Source: Anoxybacillus flavithermus (GTDB taxonomy: Bacteria > Bacillota > Bacilli > Bacillales > Anoxybacillaceae). From it: DNA of 64,000 bases. The first letter of the stretch is position 1; each line of letters begins with the position of its first letter. A model generated the notes under the pieces. That model ran no database searches, had not been told where the DNA came from, and saw only the letters and a program-made list of their open reading frames with translations. Position numbers and translations under genes: made by a program. Positions 37,874 to 47,654 of the stretch are shown here, piece by piece. The stretch covers positions 1 through 64,000 of the forward strand of contig NZ_PEDM01000009.1 of the NCBI RefSeq assembly GCF_002742685.1, read 5' to 3'.

Positions 37874-39958
37874 ATGAAATCACTTGTTCTGGCTGAAAAG
37901 CCGAGCGTGGCTCGGGAAATTGCCCGCGTGCTTGGTTGTCGGGAGCAACATAAACATTACTTTGAAGGACCGAAATATATTGTCACATGGGCGCTTGGGC
38001 ATTTAATCGAATTAAAAATGCCCGAGCATTATAATCCAACATATAAAACGTGGCGGTTAGAAGATTTGCCGATTATCCCAGAAAAAATGGGACTGAACGT
38101 CATTCGGCAAACGAGCCATCAATTTCGAGCCATCGAAACCTTAGCAAAACGTCCGGATATTAAAAACTGCATCATCGCCACCGACGCTGGACGAGAAGGC
38201 GAACTTGTCGCACGATGGATTTTGCAAAAAATTCGTTGGAAAAAACCGCTGTTGCGCCTATGGATCTCGTCTCAAACCGATCAAGCCATTCGCGAAGGGT
38301 TTCAACATTTAAAACCAGGAAAACAGTTTGAACGTTTATATGAATCTGCTGTGTGCCGGGCAGAAGCAGATTGGTTGATTGGGTTAAATGTGACGAGAGC
38401 GTTAACGACCAAATATAACGAACCTCTTTCCGCAGGCCGCGTTCAAACACCGACGCTTGCGATGATGATTGAGCGAGAAAAAGAAATTCAGTCATTTAAA
38501 CCAGCACCATATTGGACGATTCGTGCCAACGTCGGGTCTGTTGTTGCTTTTTGGGAGCGTAACGGGGAAAAACGAATGTTTTCGAAAGAACTGGCGGAAC
38601 AGCTATATGAAAAACTAAAAAACAAACAAGCGACGGTTATTTCTGTCGAAAGAAAAACAAACAAAGAGCCACAGCCGCTTCCTTACGATTTAACCGAATT
38701 ACAACGAGAAGCAAACAAACGGTTTGGCTTTTCGGCGAAAAAAACGTTAAGTGTATTACAACGGTTATATGAGCACTATAAGCTCGTCACGTATCCGCGC
38801 ACCGATTCGCGCTATTTAACGACCGATATGGAACGTACGATGCTTGAGCGTCTAGAGGGAATGAAATCCGGATACGTAGACGAAGTTGCTCCGCTTTTGA
38901 AAAATAAAGGGAAGGTAGTGGCTAGGCGGGTATTTCATAACGAAAAGGTAACGGATCATCATGCGATTATCCCGACAGAAGAACGGTTGGACATCGGCAA
39001 ACTTTCCGCTGATGAACGAAAACTATATGACTTAATTGCGCGTCGCTTTTTAGCACTCTTCTATCCAGCATGCGACTACGAAACCATTCATGTTGTTTTT
39101 GATATCGACGGCGAAGCGTTTGTCGCTCGCGAAACGCGAGTAGTAAACGCAGGGTTTCGGCGCGTTCTAGAAAAGCAAGAAGAGAAAGGAACTTTCCCTA
39201 CGTTTATGAAAGGACAAATGGTTTCTGTCATATTAGAGAAAAAAGAAGCGCTAACAGAGCCCCCTCTTCGCTATTCTGAAGCCGACCTTTTGTCACAAAT
39301 GGAAAAATACGGACTAGGTACGCCAGCGACGCGCGCGGAAATTATTGAACGCCTCGTCGAAACGGAAACGGTCGAGCGAAAAAACGGACGGTTTTATCCG
39401 ACACCAAAAGGGAAACAATTGATTGAACTTGTCAATGAGGAATTAAAATCGCCGCAGCTGACTGCGCATTGGGAAAAAGAATTAGAAGCAATTGCTCGTG
39501 GAAACGGGGATCCAAAAACGTTCCTCCAACACATCCGCCAGCAAACGGAGCGGTTAGTGGCGGAAATAAAACAAAGCGATCGAACGTATCGTGCTCATAA
39601 TTTAACTGGCTCGATGTGTCCAGAGTGCGGATCGTTTTTAAAAGAACGAGCGACAAAAGAAGGTCGCATGCTCGTATGCTCGAATATGACATGTCGCTTC
39701 CGGAAGAGAAAAGATCCAAAGCTTTCAAACCGGCGCTGTCCACAGTGCAAAAAACGAATGGAAATTCACGAAGGACAAGCAGGTGTCTACTTTCAATGTC
39801 GCCCTTGCAATGTCATTGAAAAAGCCAATGAGCAGAAAAAAGCAAAACTTGGCCAAAAAGAACGGGCGTTATTGAAAAAATATAGTGCCGAAAACGACTC
39901 ATTTGGTACAAGTTTAGGTGATTTGTTAAAGCAAGCGTTAAATAAGAAAGAAAACTAG
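37874..39958 (+). CDS. topB: DNA topoisomerase III
   Basis: A 694-residue type IA topoisomerase. The TOPRIM domain has the metal motif DAGREGE (about 102-108); the catalytic tyrosine lies in TYPRTDSRYL (about 307). Two zinc-ribbon segments end the protein (CPECGSFLKE...CSNMTC and CPQCKKRM...CRPC). Start at ATG 37874 after AAGGAG. It decatenates replicating chromosomes and lies 0.64 kb from dif. It is on the plus strand, against the minus-strand majority here. Confidence 0.95.
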   Translation: MKSLVLAEKPSVAREIARVLGCREQHKHYFEGPKYIVTWALGHLIELKMPEHYNPTYKTWRLEDLPIIPEKMGLNVIRQTSHQFRAIETLAKRPDIKNCIIATDAGREGELVARWILQKIRWKKPLLRLWISSQTDQAIREGFQHLKPGKQFERLYESAVCRAEADWLIGLNVTRALTTKYNEPLSAGRVQTPTLAMMIEREKEIQSFKPAPYWTIRANVGSVVAFWERNGEKRMFSKELAEQLYEKLKNKQATVISVERKTNKEPQPLPYDLTELQREANKRFGFSAKKTLSVLQRLYEHYKLVTYPRTDSRYLTTDMERTMLERLEGMKSGYVDEVAPLLKNKGKVVARRVFHNEKVTDHHAIIPTEERLDIGKLSADERKLYDLIARRFLALFYPACDYETIHVVFDIDGEAFVARETRVVNAGFRRVLEKQEEKGTFPTFMKGQMVSVILEKKEALTEPPLRYSEADLLSQMEKYGLGTPATRAEIIERLVETETVERKNGRFYPTPKGKQLIELVNEELKSPQLTAHWEKELEAIARGNGDPKTFLQHIRQQTERLVAEIKQSDRTYRAHNLTGSMCPECGSFLKERATKEGRMLVCSNMTCRFRKRKDPKLSNRRCPQCKKRMEIHEGQAGVYFQCRPCNVIEKANEQKKAKLGQKERALLKKYSAENDSFGTSLGDLLKQALNKKEN

Positions 39959-39985
39959 AGCCGCTTCCACATGGAAGTGGCTCAT
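39957..39985. terminator. Terminator between topB and merA
   Basis: GAGCCGCTTCC and GGAAGTGGCTC form an 11-bp stem with one wobble. A T-rich stretch follows only on the minus strand, so it mainly serves merA. Confidence 0.7.
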
Positions 39986-41598
39986 CCCACACAACAAGAT
40001 AACTTTCCGACATCTTGATCAAACGTTAATGCCGCGAGCTTTAGTCCTTCTGCCATCGTTAAATAAGGAGCGAGTGTTTCGCGGAGGTCATTTATCGTTA
40101 AGCCGAATTTAATGGCGAGTGTCGCTGCATAAATGATTTCCCCCGCATGTTCTGCGACAACGTGAGTCCCAAGCAATTTCCCTGTTTTTGCATCGGCGAC
40201 TAATTTAAAGACACCGACTGTTTCATAATTGACAATGGCTCTTGGGACAGCTTCTAACGGCAAAACAGATGTTTTTACTTCGTATCCTTTTTCTTTTGCT
40301 TGCTGTTCCGTTAGTCCAACGGTTGCGACTGCGGGAGAACTAAACGTAACCGCTGGGATTGTTTCAAGGTGAATTTTTTTCTGTTGTCCGCCAACGGCAT
40401 TCGCTGCAGCGATCGCTCCTTCGTATGCGGCGACATAGACAAATTGTGGACCCAGGATGACATCGCCTGCCGCATAAATGCGCGGATTCGTTGTTTGTAA
40501 ATAGTCATTAACAATAATTTCACCACGCGAACCTGTTGTTACCCCAGCCGCTTCTAAACGCAATGCTGCCGTATTCGGTGTTCTGCCAGTAGCAATGAGC
40601 AACTCATCCGCTTCAATCACCTGTTTTTTTCCATCGATTTCGACATGTATTTTTTTGACGTTCCCGTCTTGCTCGACACGCTCAAAAGACACACCTGTGA
40701 GGAGGTGAATGCCTTGAGACGTGAGCGCTTTTGTCATCGCTTCGGAAATTTCTCGGTCGTATGTTTTTAATAGTCGAGGGCTTCGTTGCATCAACGTAAC
40801 GTTAGAACCGAGATGATGAAACAGTTGACCAAGTTCGATGCCAATATAACCAGAACCGATGACCGCTAATCGTTTCGGTACTTCTTTTCGTTCGAGTAGC
40901 GTCGTGCTTGTCACGTAATCCACATCCGCAAGCCCAGGAATATTCGGAATTGCCGGAGCAGAGCCTGTGGCAATAAGGAAGCGATTTGCTGATAATTTTT
41001 TTCCATTGACTTCTACAGTGCTTTCGTCGACAAATGCCGCTTCTCCTTGAATGAGCGTAAATCCATATTCGTCGATGAGATTGACATACTTCGCTTGACG
41101 AAGATCGCGCACTAATTCATTTTTTTGCTCGATTAATGAAGCTAAATCGACTGCTCCTGCAGACGTATGCAGTCCAGCGAACGGAGGATTTTTCGCAAGG
41201 AAGTTAATTTCCCCTGCCCTTAACAATGTTTTCGAAGGTACACAACCGATATTCACGCATGTTCCTCCTATCGTTCCCCGTTCAATCATGGCAACTTTTG
41301 CCCCATATTTTCTTGCCTCAATTGCCGACGCAAAAGCGGCAGCACCAGAGCCGATGATGATATAGTCATATGTTTCTCTTGTTGCTTCGATTTCCTCCGC
41401 TTCTGTCGGCTCATAACCAGCCGCCGTTATGGCTTGTTTTGCCGTTTCAACGTTGGCATGAGGAAGTTCAAATACCGCTTCTCCACGGTGAAAACTAACA
41501 TCAATAGATGTTGCGCCGAGTTGTTCAAGAATCGAGGTAATATGTTTTTCACAGCTTGGGCAAGTCATTCCTTCAATGCGCATCATATATCTTTTCAT
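39982..41598 (-). CDS. merA: Mercury(II) reductase
   Basis: A 538-residue flavoprotein that reduces Hg(II) to volatile Hg(0) with NADPH. An N-terminal HMA domain (MTCPSC, C13/C16) captures mercury. The redox active site [16 protein letters not shown] and the C-terminal cysteine pair (LSCCVG) that hands Hg to the active site are intact, which distinguishes it from other disulfide reductases. It overlaps merR by 4 bases. Confidence 0.96.
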   Translation of the reverse strand: MKRYMMRIEGMTCPSCEKHITSILEQLGATSIDVSFHRGEAVFELPHANVETAKQAITAAGYEPTEAEEIEATRETYDYIIIGSGAAAFASAIEARKYGAKVAMIERGTIGGTCVNIGCVPSKTLLRAGEINFLAKNPPFAGLHTSAGAVDLASLIEQKNELVRDLRQAKYVNLIDEYGFTLIQGEAAFVDESTVEVNGKKLSANRFLIATGSAPAIPNIPGLADVDYVTSTTLLERKEVPKRLAVIGSGYIGIELGQLFHHLGSNVTLMQRSPRLLKTYDREISEAMTKALTSQGIHLLTGVSFERVEQDGNVKKIHVEIDGKKQVIEADELLIATGRTPNTAALRLEAAGVTTGSRGEIIVNDYLQTTNPRIYAAGDVILGPQFVYVAAYEGAIAAANAVGGQQKKIHLETIPAVTFSSPAVATVGLTEQQAKEKGYEVKTSVLPLEAVPRAIVNYETVGVFKLVADAKTGKLLGTHVVAEHAGEIIYAATLAIKFGLTINDLRETLAPYLTMAEGLKLAALTFDQDVGKLSCCVG

Positions 41599-42002
41599 GT
41601 TGAAAATTCCTCCTCAATTAACGTTTCAATCATCGGGCACTCGTATAACGCTTTGTCATCTGGACACCGCTTTTGTAAGTCTTGGAGCATACATACGACT
41701 CGCTGTAAGTCTTTGATTTGCTTTTGCACTTCTTCCACTTTTTTTGATACAAATTCATACATATTCGCGCATCGTTCCTTATCTTGATCGACAATGCCGA
41801 GCAACTGATGAATTTCCGTTAGCGAAAACCCGAGTTGTTGTAGACGTTTAATAAATTGGATGCGCTTTGCGTCTGCATCGGAATATAAACGATACCCCGC
41901 TTCTGTTCTTGTAGGTAGTGGGAGTAGCTGTCGCTTTTCATAATAGCGAATCGTTTCTTTATTCACGCCACATCGTTTTGCTAGCTCACTAATCCGATAC
42001 AT
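41595..42002 (-). CDS. merR: Mercury-responsive regulator MerR
   Basis: A 135-residue MerR. The helix-turn-helix ([24 protein letters not shown]) and the three Hg-binding cysteines ([23 protein letters not shown]) match the mercury group. It leads a two-gene operon with merA. Confidence 0.94.
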   Translation of the reverse strand: MYRISELAKRCGVNKETIRYYEKRQLLPLPTRTEAGYRLYSDADAKRIQFIKRLQQLGFSLTEIHQLLGIVDQDKERCANMYEFVSKKVEEVQKQIKDLQRVVCMLQDLQKRCPDDKALYECPMIETLIEEEFST

Positions 42003-42025
42003 TGAATCACCTCACTTCCAATTCA

Positions 42026-42057
42026 AGTATAAACCTTGTACTAAGGTACATAGTCAA
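42026..42057 (-). promoter_or_regulatory. mer promoter/operator
   Basis: On the minus strand TTGACT (42052-42057) and TATACT (42026-42031) are separated by 20 bases, the over-long spacer typical of MerR-activated promoters. The spacer holds the dyad GTAC-CTTA-GTAC. Confidence 0.85.
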
Positions 42058-42170
42058 GATAGTAAAAAAATTCTACTATTGACAACGAATTGTGAATTGA
42101 CGATAATTAAACACAAGAACATATATTCGTATATGTTTTTTTATCATTATAGAGGGGTTGTGATGAATTT

Positions 42171-42557
42171 ATGGATCAAAAAGTTGTGACATGCCTTATG
42201 TTTTCAGGGCAGGCAGAAGAAGCGATTCGTTTTTATACGTCGGTTTTTTCTCCAGCGGAAATCGAACAAATTGTGCCTCGAGAAAACGGAATAATGTTTC
42301 ACATGTTTCACGCAACGTTTCGATTAAAAGGGCAACGGTTAATGGCGATTGATAATCACATTGACCATCATGAGTTTACGCCTGCGATGTCGCTATGTGT
42401 CACGTGTGATACGGAAGAAGAAATTGACCATGTTTTTGAGCGGCTCTCTCAATCAGGAAAAGTGCTCGTGCCGCTAGGCGCCTATCCATTTAGCAAAAAA
42501 TTTGCATGGGTGGAAGATCGATACGGTGTATCGTGGCAACTGTCTCTCGGAATTTAG
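42171..42557 (+). CDS. VOC-family (PhnB-like) protein
   Basis: A 128-residue vicinal-oxygen-chelate fold protein of the PhnB/3-demethylubiquinone-methyltransferase-like group (FSGQAEEAIRFYTSVF at the start, DRYGVSWQLS at the end). Metal ligands are not obvious. Enzyme activity unknown. It stands alone, opposite to its neighbours. Confidence 0.8.
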   Translation: MDQKVVTCLMFSGQAEEAIRFYTSVFSPAEIEQIVPRENGIMFHMFHATFRLKGQRLMAIDNHIDHHEFTPAMSLCVTCDTEEEIDHVFERLSQSGKVLVPLGAYPFSKKFAWVEDRYGVSWQLSLGI

Positions 42558-42567
42558 TAGCTAGACG

Positions 42568-42606
42568 AAAATAAGCTGTTGGCACAAGCTCAACAGCTTA
42601 TTTTTA
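42568..42606. terminator. Strong bidirectional terminator
   Basis: AAAATAAGCTGTTG (42568-42581) pairs perfectly with CAACAGCTTATTTT (42591-42604) between convergent genes, with T-runs on both sides. Confidence 0.9.
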
Positions 42607-43479
42607 TCTCATCCGCTTTTGCATCCATACTTGTTTGACAATTGGTTGAAAGCCGATTTCTTTTAAAAGGGAATAAGTAGCTGACGAATGGGCAATCGGA
42701 ACGTTCGGTACTACTTTTACGACCTTGTCAGGATGAGCGCTGAAAATTTTTGAAAGTAAAGCCCGAAGGATATGTTCTGTATCATTTCTTTCTGGATCCG
42801 CTTCACATTGATATAAAACCGTTTTTTCATGTTTGCCTGTTGCGTCAAAAACACGTCGATAATATGCATAGCCGATGTTGCATCCACGTTCATCTTTTAC
42901 AAGAAGCGCCTCGCCATCTTTGGCGCTTTGCCATTGCGTTTGCCACGGGTGTCGCCCCTTATAAAACGGAAGGAGGCTTATTTGTTGTGGGACGGTCGTT
43001 TCTACTTGAAAGATTGCGTCATCTAGGAAGTGTGGCACCGCTTCTTGAGATTGTAAATACTCCAGTTCATCCACGATTTCATAGCCGAATTTTTGGTATA
43101 GTGCAATCGCTCGCTCATTTTCGCTAATCGCTTCCAATGTTGCAAGCTCAACGCCTGCTTGTTGGTAAATGTTAAGCGTCGCTTCCATTAGCGCATTTCC
43201 AATCCCTGTTTTTCGAAACGCAGGCGCTACTCCTGTACCGCCGTTCCAAGCCATTGAAGTTCCTTTACATTCACGAACGCCGTTTAGCACAATCCCAACT
43301 GGCTCATCATGGTGAAAAGCAATAATGGACAACGTAGGAGAAAGTCCTTCTCCTACTAATCGATGCAAAAAGCTTTCTATCGTCAGCTGAATCGGAAAAT
43401 AATACCCTTCAAATCCAGCATTCCAAGCACGTACCGCTTCTTCTAACGTACATTCTGATAGTCGTTTTATTTGTAACAT
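42604..43479 (-). CDS. GNAT-family N-acetyltransferase
   Basis: A 291-residue acetyltransferase. The first half carries the acetyl-CoA loop in GVAPAFRKTGIGNALMEA (about 83-100) and the NERAIALYQKFGYE motif. The second half (about 165-291) looks like a second, degenerate GNAT-like domain. The substrate is unknown. Confidence 0.85.
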   Translation of the reverse strand: MLQIKRLSECTLEEAVRAWNAGFEGYYFPIQLTIESFLHRLVGEGLSPTLSIIAFHHDEPVGIVLNGVRECKGTSMAWNGGTGVAPAFRKTGIGNALMEATLNIYQQAGVELATLEAISENERAIALYQKFGYEIVDELEYLQSQEAVPHFLDDAIFQVETTVPQQISLLPFYKGRHPWQTQWQSAKDGEALLVKDERGCNIGYAYYRRVFDATGKHEKTVLYQCEADPERNDTEHILRALLSKIFSAHPDKVVKVVPNVPIAHSSATYSLLKEIGFQPIVKQVWMQKRMR

Positions 43480-43536
43480 ATTCCCTCCGTCATGCCCTAA
43501 TGTTTTCTTTAGACATCGCTTCTTTTTTTGGACTTA

Positions 43537-43651
43537 CGCAAAAAAGCGAAAAAACGCCACTGAAATCGGATGTAAGATCACCGTCGCAATTTTTCCTGAG
43601 ACAAACGCCCCTCCCTAAATCGTCGTCATTATAGAAGAAAATAAGTTTTTA
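43537..43651 (-). pseudogene. Decayed N-terminal fragment of an EamA/DMT transporter
   Basis: Minus-strand translation gives GGAFVSGKIATVILHPISVAFFRFFA, closely similar to the start of the transporter at 47655-48587 (GGAFVAGKIATTTLHPVSVAFFRFFG), written here in pieces under 20 residues apart: GGAFVSGKIATVILHP then ISVAFFRFFA. The tryptophan before GGAF is a TAG stop, a frameshift lies just upstream, and the fragment stops after RFFA. It is a remnant of a duplicate. Confidence 0.8.
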
Positions 43652-43704
43652 TAGAAGTGAAGTTTTCCTCCTTTTCTCATTCATTTTATGCCTTTCTTCA
43701 TCCT

Positions 43705-44530
43705 TTATTTTCCTATTCGTTGAAGTGTAGGGCTGTTTTTAATCGATACCCACGGGCGATTATGTTCCCAACGGACGTACACATCTATTTGAAACGTTTC
43801 TGACAAATAATCGTCGGTGAGTATTTTTTCTTTTTGTCCGGATGCTATGATTTTTCCATCTTTTAATAATAATACATGAGTCATTTCTTCGATGATTTCT
43901 TCAATATAATGTGTAACATATAACACGTGGCATACTTTTTTCACGATCACGTCTTTAATGAGTGCTAAAAGTTCTTCTCGTGTTAACATATCTAGTCCTA
44001 CGGTTGGTTCATCCAATATGAGTAACTTTGGCTTTGCCATTAGTGCTCGAGCAATCAGTACTTTTCTTTTTTCTCCTTGCGATAAGGTGCGATACGTTTT
44101 TCCTTTTAAGTAACCGATTCGAAACACATTCATCCATTGTTCGGCTTGGTGCAAGTCTTCGACTGTGACAGGCTCGTACAGCCCAATCGAAGCAAATTTT
44201 CCACTAACAATTACCTCTTCCACCGTTTCCGATTCTAATGTAGGTTGAAATCGCTCAAACGCGCTGCTTACAAACCCGATATGTTTGCGTAGTTCTGGTA
44301 AATTTGTTTTTCCAAATCGGTGCCCTAATACGGAAACTTCTCCTTTTGATGGGTATTCATAGCCTAATAAAATATTAAGTAGCGACGTTTTTCCTGAACC
44401 ATTTAACCCGAGAATGACCCATTGTTCCGAGAATGACCCATTGTTCGTTTTCTTGCACTTCCCAATGTAGACGATCTAAAATGACGCGGCCTTCTCTAAT
44501 CAAAGAAACGTTTTTCATCTCAACAATCAT
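43705..44530 (-). pseudogene. ABC transporter ATP-binding protein, frameshifted by a 19-bp duplication
   Basis: The gene starts at ATG 44530 after GGGGGAAGAGG and reads as an ABC ATPase up to QWVILG. There CCGAGAATGACCCATTGTT is present twice in tandem (44408-44426, 44427-44445), shifting the frame. After the repeat the correct frame resumes with GSGKTSLLN (rest of Walker A), LSQGEKRK (signature) and LLILDEPTVGLD (Walker B), and runs intact to 43705. Removing one copy restores GLNGSGKT. The protein resembles YlmA-type ATPases. No permease adjoins it. Confidence 0.88.
44408..44445. repeat. 19-bp perfect tandem duplication inside the ABC ATPase gene
   Basis: Two identical 19-base copies head to tail. 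They sit at the Walker A codons and change the reading frame by one. Either a recent slippage mutation or a reversible switch. Confidence 0.92.
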
Positions 44531-44569
44531 TCCTCTTCCCCCTTCTTTACAAAAATCGCGGTTAAATGC

Positions 44570-45664
44570 CTAATGAATCGTCAGCTGTTTCGTTGAGTTA
44601 TGCCGATGTTTCCGATAATAACGCGCCATCACCGGAATGACATCGCGGAAGTCAGGGCAAGTAATCCCTGTCTTCGCTAAAGTGTTGCGTGCATTTGTTG
44701 CGTCGTATACGGACGCACATTCGAAATATTCAAGTGCTTCTTTTTCTACGTGCAACCATTTGCGAATAAAAGAAAACGACATCGCCCATTTGGCAAGACG
44801 AAGCGGCAGTATTCCTTTCGGTTCTTTCCCGAGATATTCTGTCATCATCATCTGATAAATGTCTCTCATTTTGTATGGGTTCGGATCGGTTAAATGATAC
44901 GTTTGGCCAATCGCTTCGTCCGTATGTGCCAAATAGAGCGTTGCCTCGATAATGTAGTCAACCGGAACAAAATTTCCTTGCGCCTCACCTTTTCCAATAT
45001 ACGGAATGAAAGGGAGGAACTTCAGACGCTCAAACATATTGAGCATAAAGTACAAACCATCAAATTTCATCGTTTCTCCGGTTTTTGAATGACCAACCAC
45101 AATACCAGGGCGAATAATCGTCGTTGGCACGTTGTGCGCTACTTCTCGTACAGCTACTTCTGCAAGAAATTTCGTCTTTTCGTAATGGTTTTTAAATGAC
45201 TGCCCTTTGTCAAGTTCATGCTCGAAAATCACCCCTTGCCGCGTTCCTGATACGTATGCCGTGCTAAAATATACATAACGCTGCAAATGTGGAAGGAAGG
45301 AAACCCATTCGTTTACTTGTTTTGTTCCCTCTACGTTGACCATTCGAGCAATGTCCTCAGGAACGGCCAAATCGTAAATAGCTGCAAGATGGAACACGTG
45401 GGTGACCGATTGTGCCAACATGTGCAGTTGTTTTTCTGAGAGAGAAAGGTTCGACTTCGTAATATCTCCTTCGACGATTTCCCATTTCGCCTGTGGAAAA
45501 TGAGTGGAAGAACAAATTCTTTCTTTTTCTTCCATCGCTTTCTCTTTCATAGAAGGCAGAACCAATGTATATATTTTTTCTGGAGCCCATTTCTCGATTA
45601 GCTCCTCAAGCAACATCGACGAAATAAATCCCGGAAATCCGGTAAAAAAATAAACATTCCCCAC
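44570..45664 (-). CDS. NAD(P)-dependent SDR/epimerase-type oxidoreductase (acyl-reductase-like)
   Basis: A 364-residue extended SDR. The nucleotide loop FFTGFPGFISS sits at the N-terminus, and the catalytic Tyr-x3-Lys is in NHYEKTKFLAE. It resembles the NAD_binding_4 group that includes fatty-acyl reductases and carboxylic-acid-reductase domains, but the substrate is not known. I start at GTG 45664, seven bases after AGGGGGGGA, rather than the ATG at 45685 inside that site. Confidence 0.8.
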   Translation of the reverse strand: MGNVYFFTGFPGFISSMLLEELIEKWAPEKIYTLVLPSMKEKAMEEKERICSSTHFPQAKWEIVEGDITKSNLSLSEKQLHMLAQSVTHVFHLAAIYDLAVPEDIARMVNVEGTKQVNEWVSFLPHLQRYVYFSTAYVSGTRQGVIFEHELDKGQSFKNHYEKTKFLAEVAVREVAHNVPTTIIRPGIVVGHSKTGETMKFDGLYFMLNMFERLKFLPFIPYIGKGEAQGNFVPVDYIIEATLYLAHTDEAIGQTYHLTDPNPYKMRDIYQMMMTEYLGKEPKGILPLRLAKWAMSFSFIRKWLHVEKEALEYFECASVYDATNARNTLAKTGITCPDFRDVIPVMARYYRKHRHNSTKQLTIH

Positions 45665-45775
45665 ATTTTTCCCCCCCTGTTTCATTCTGGTCTAAAACAC
45701 TTTGGCAATGATTTTATAAAATTTTTAAAACTTCTACTTCAAAATGTATGTTTTCTGTAGCTGCATATGTGGTAC

Positions 45776-46633
45776 TTATTTCCGTTTAAACGATTTTATG
45801 ACAATCCATTCCCACCACTTCCACGGCAGCCAGTTTTTCAGCCTTAACGTCAATGTGACTCCTCTCCCTACGGGGTAACGCAAGCGAGGGGTCGGCGATT
45901 GGACGACTTTGATTATTTGCCTAATGACTTCATCAGGAGGTGGTGCTGTTTTAGCTACTCGATTCACGTATTGCATAATGGTTTTCATTTCTTTTTCATA
46001 TGGCGAATCTGAACGGACGGACACTCCTTGCAGTCCTTTCGACCAAATGTTTGTTTTGAATGACCCAGGCTCAATTAAGACGACATATACTCCGTATGGC
46101 AACATCTCTAAACGAAGCGATTCGCTAAATCCTTCAACAGCGAATTTCGAGGCGACATATGGACCTATCGCCGGAAAACCGACTCGCCCGCTAATGCTGC
46201 TAATGTTAATAATCTTACCGCTCCGTTGCGTTCGCATAATTGGCAAAACAGCTTTTGTGACGGCAACTAACCCAAAAAAGTTCGTCGCAAACTGACGCTC
46301 CCACTCTTCAAGTGTGAGTTCCTCGACAAAACCGCCAACGGCAAACCCTGCGTTGTTAACTAATACATCGATCCGTTCATAGCGATTGATTACATCGTTC
46401 ACGACTGATTCCACCGCGGCGAAATCGGTGACATCGAGAGATATGACTTCTATCCGATCGTACACGCCGGCTTCGCGCGCCACTGTTGCAAGCATTTCTT
46501 TATTTTGCATATTTCGCATCGAAGCAATGACTCCATATCCTTCACGTGCAAGTGCAACGCTTACGAGTAGCCCAAACCCACTCGAGGCCCCTGTCACTAG
46601 CGCCACCGACGGGGAGTTTACATTTTGATTCAC
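45776..46633 (-). CDS. Short-chain dehydrogenase/reductase
   Basis: A 285-residue classical SDR. TGASSGFG binds the nucleotide, NNAG and the serine/tyrosine/lysine triad (SSISGRVGF, then YVASKFA) are intact. GTG 46633 follows GAGGAGG; the frame is open further upstream but without a binding site. It sits upstream of the other SDR on the same strand; a joint lipid-related role is possible but unproven. Confidence 0.88.
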   Translation of the reverse strand: MNQNVNSPSVALVTGASSGFGLLVSVALAREGYGVIASMRNMQNKEMLATVAREAGVYDRIEVISLDVTDFAAVESVVNDVINRYERIDVLVNNAGFAVGGFVEELTLEEWERQFATNFFGLVAVTKAVLPIMRTQRSGKIINISSISGRVGFPAIGPYVASKFAVEGFSESLRLEMLPYGVYVVLIEPGSFKTNIWSKGLQGVSVRSDSPYEKEMKTIMQYVNRVAKTAPPPDEVIRQIIKVVQSPTPRLRYPVGRGVTLTLRLKNWLPWKWWEWIVIKSFKRK

Positions 46634-46722
46634 AACAATCCTCCTCGCTACGATAAAGACATATTTATTGAAATTAGATAACGATAGGTAATATTCCTGC
46701 CATTTTAAAAAATCGACCCCCA

Positions 46723-47616
46723 TCACGCACTGATGGAGGTCGATTTTTTCTTTGGTTTAAGTTCTTTTGTTGTGACAACAAGCATAGCTCCACTCAACAC
46801 AATCAGTCCCCCGATCATTTGGATAGACGATATGCTTTCATGTAAAAATACCATCGATAGAAGAAACGTCACGATCGGTTCGATCATACTTAAAATCGCT
46901 GCTTTTGTCGGACCGATGATATTCATTCCCGCAAAAAACGTCAGCATTGCCAAAACGCTTGAAACGAACGATGTTCCGATAATTGGAAGCCATCCTTTTG
47001 CGTCAAATTGAAAATGTAATGTTCCCGAACCAATTCCAAAAACAAAAAAAGACAAAGCGGCAAAGAGCGCGATGTAGGCACTCGCTGTAATAGGTGGAAC
47101 GTGTGAAGTCACTTGATTCCCAACGATAATGTAGATTGAGTAAACAATCGCTGCTCCAACGGCTAACGCAATACCGAGCGGCTGAATTTTTCCTTCTGGT
47201 GCTCCTAATACAAGCAACATACCTAAAAAAGAAATGAGAATCGCAATGATGATGTGCTTTGTTAGCTTTTCTTGATTAATAAAAAACGAAAAAACGGCGA
47301 CAAATATTGGGTTTAAATACAGCAATAAGGCAGCGAGTGAAGATGGAATATATTTTACTGACTGAAAATAAAAAGAAGATTGCATCATATAGAAAATGCC
47401 ACCTAGTAAAAACAAATACAATAAATGTGACCGCGAAACCTTCCAGTTTTTTTCTTTTAACCATAAGTACAGAAAAAAGAAGAGCGCAGCCAATGCAAAA
47501 CGTAAAAACAACAAGGTCGTCACAGTGACGCCGCTGTCGTATGCGTATAATGCAAAAATAGGAATAAACGCAAATCCTGTTGCCGATAACAATATAAGTC
47601 CATATCCTTTCCACAT
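46723..47616 (-). CDS. EamA-family (DMT) transporter
   Basis: A 297-residue membrane protein with ten hydrophobic segments in two EamA repeats (about 1-140 and 150-285). Members export amino acids or other metabolites. The start follows GAGGTGTAAGG. A paralogue lies 38 bases upstream. Confidence 0.87.
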   Translation of the reverse strand: MWKGYGLILLSATGFAFIPIFALYAYDSGVTVTTLLFLRFALAALFFFLYLWLKEKNWKVSRSHLLYLFLLGGIFYMMQSSFYFQSVKYIPSSLAALLLYLNPIFVAVFSFFINQEKLTKHIIIAILISFLGMLLVLGAPEGKIQPLGIALAVGAAIVYSIYIIVGNQVTSHVPPITASAYIALFAALSFFVFGIGSGTLHFQFDAKGWLPIIGTSFVSSVLAMLTFFAGMNIIGPTKAAILSMIEPIVTFLLSMVFLHESISSIQMIGGLIVLSGAMLVVTTKELKPKKKSTSISA

Positions 47617-47654
47617 GTTCCTTACACCTCAAACCTAATCATTTTTCATGAGAA

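Noticed and set aside
39896-39914. TGTACCAAAT core of a Ter site on the minus strand at the end of topB
   Set aside because: Only the ten-base core matches, the CTA before it and the other half-site fail, and the sequence is explained by coding for FGTS.
42040-42052. CTATGTACC on the minus strand as a Ter site
   Set aside because: The following bases do not continue the consensus, and it is fully explained as the MerR promoter spacer.
44224-44530. Programmed frameshift in the ABC ATPase
   Set aside because: No slippery run or stimulatory structure; the shift is exactly explained by a 19-base tandem duplication.
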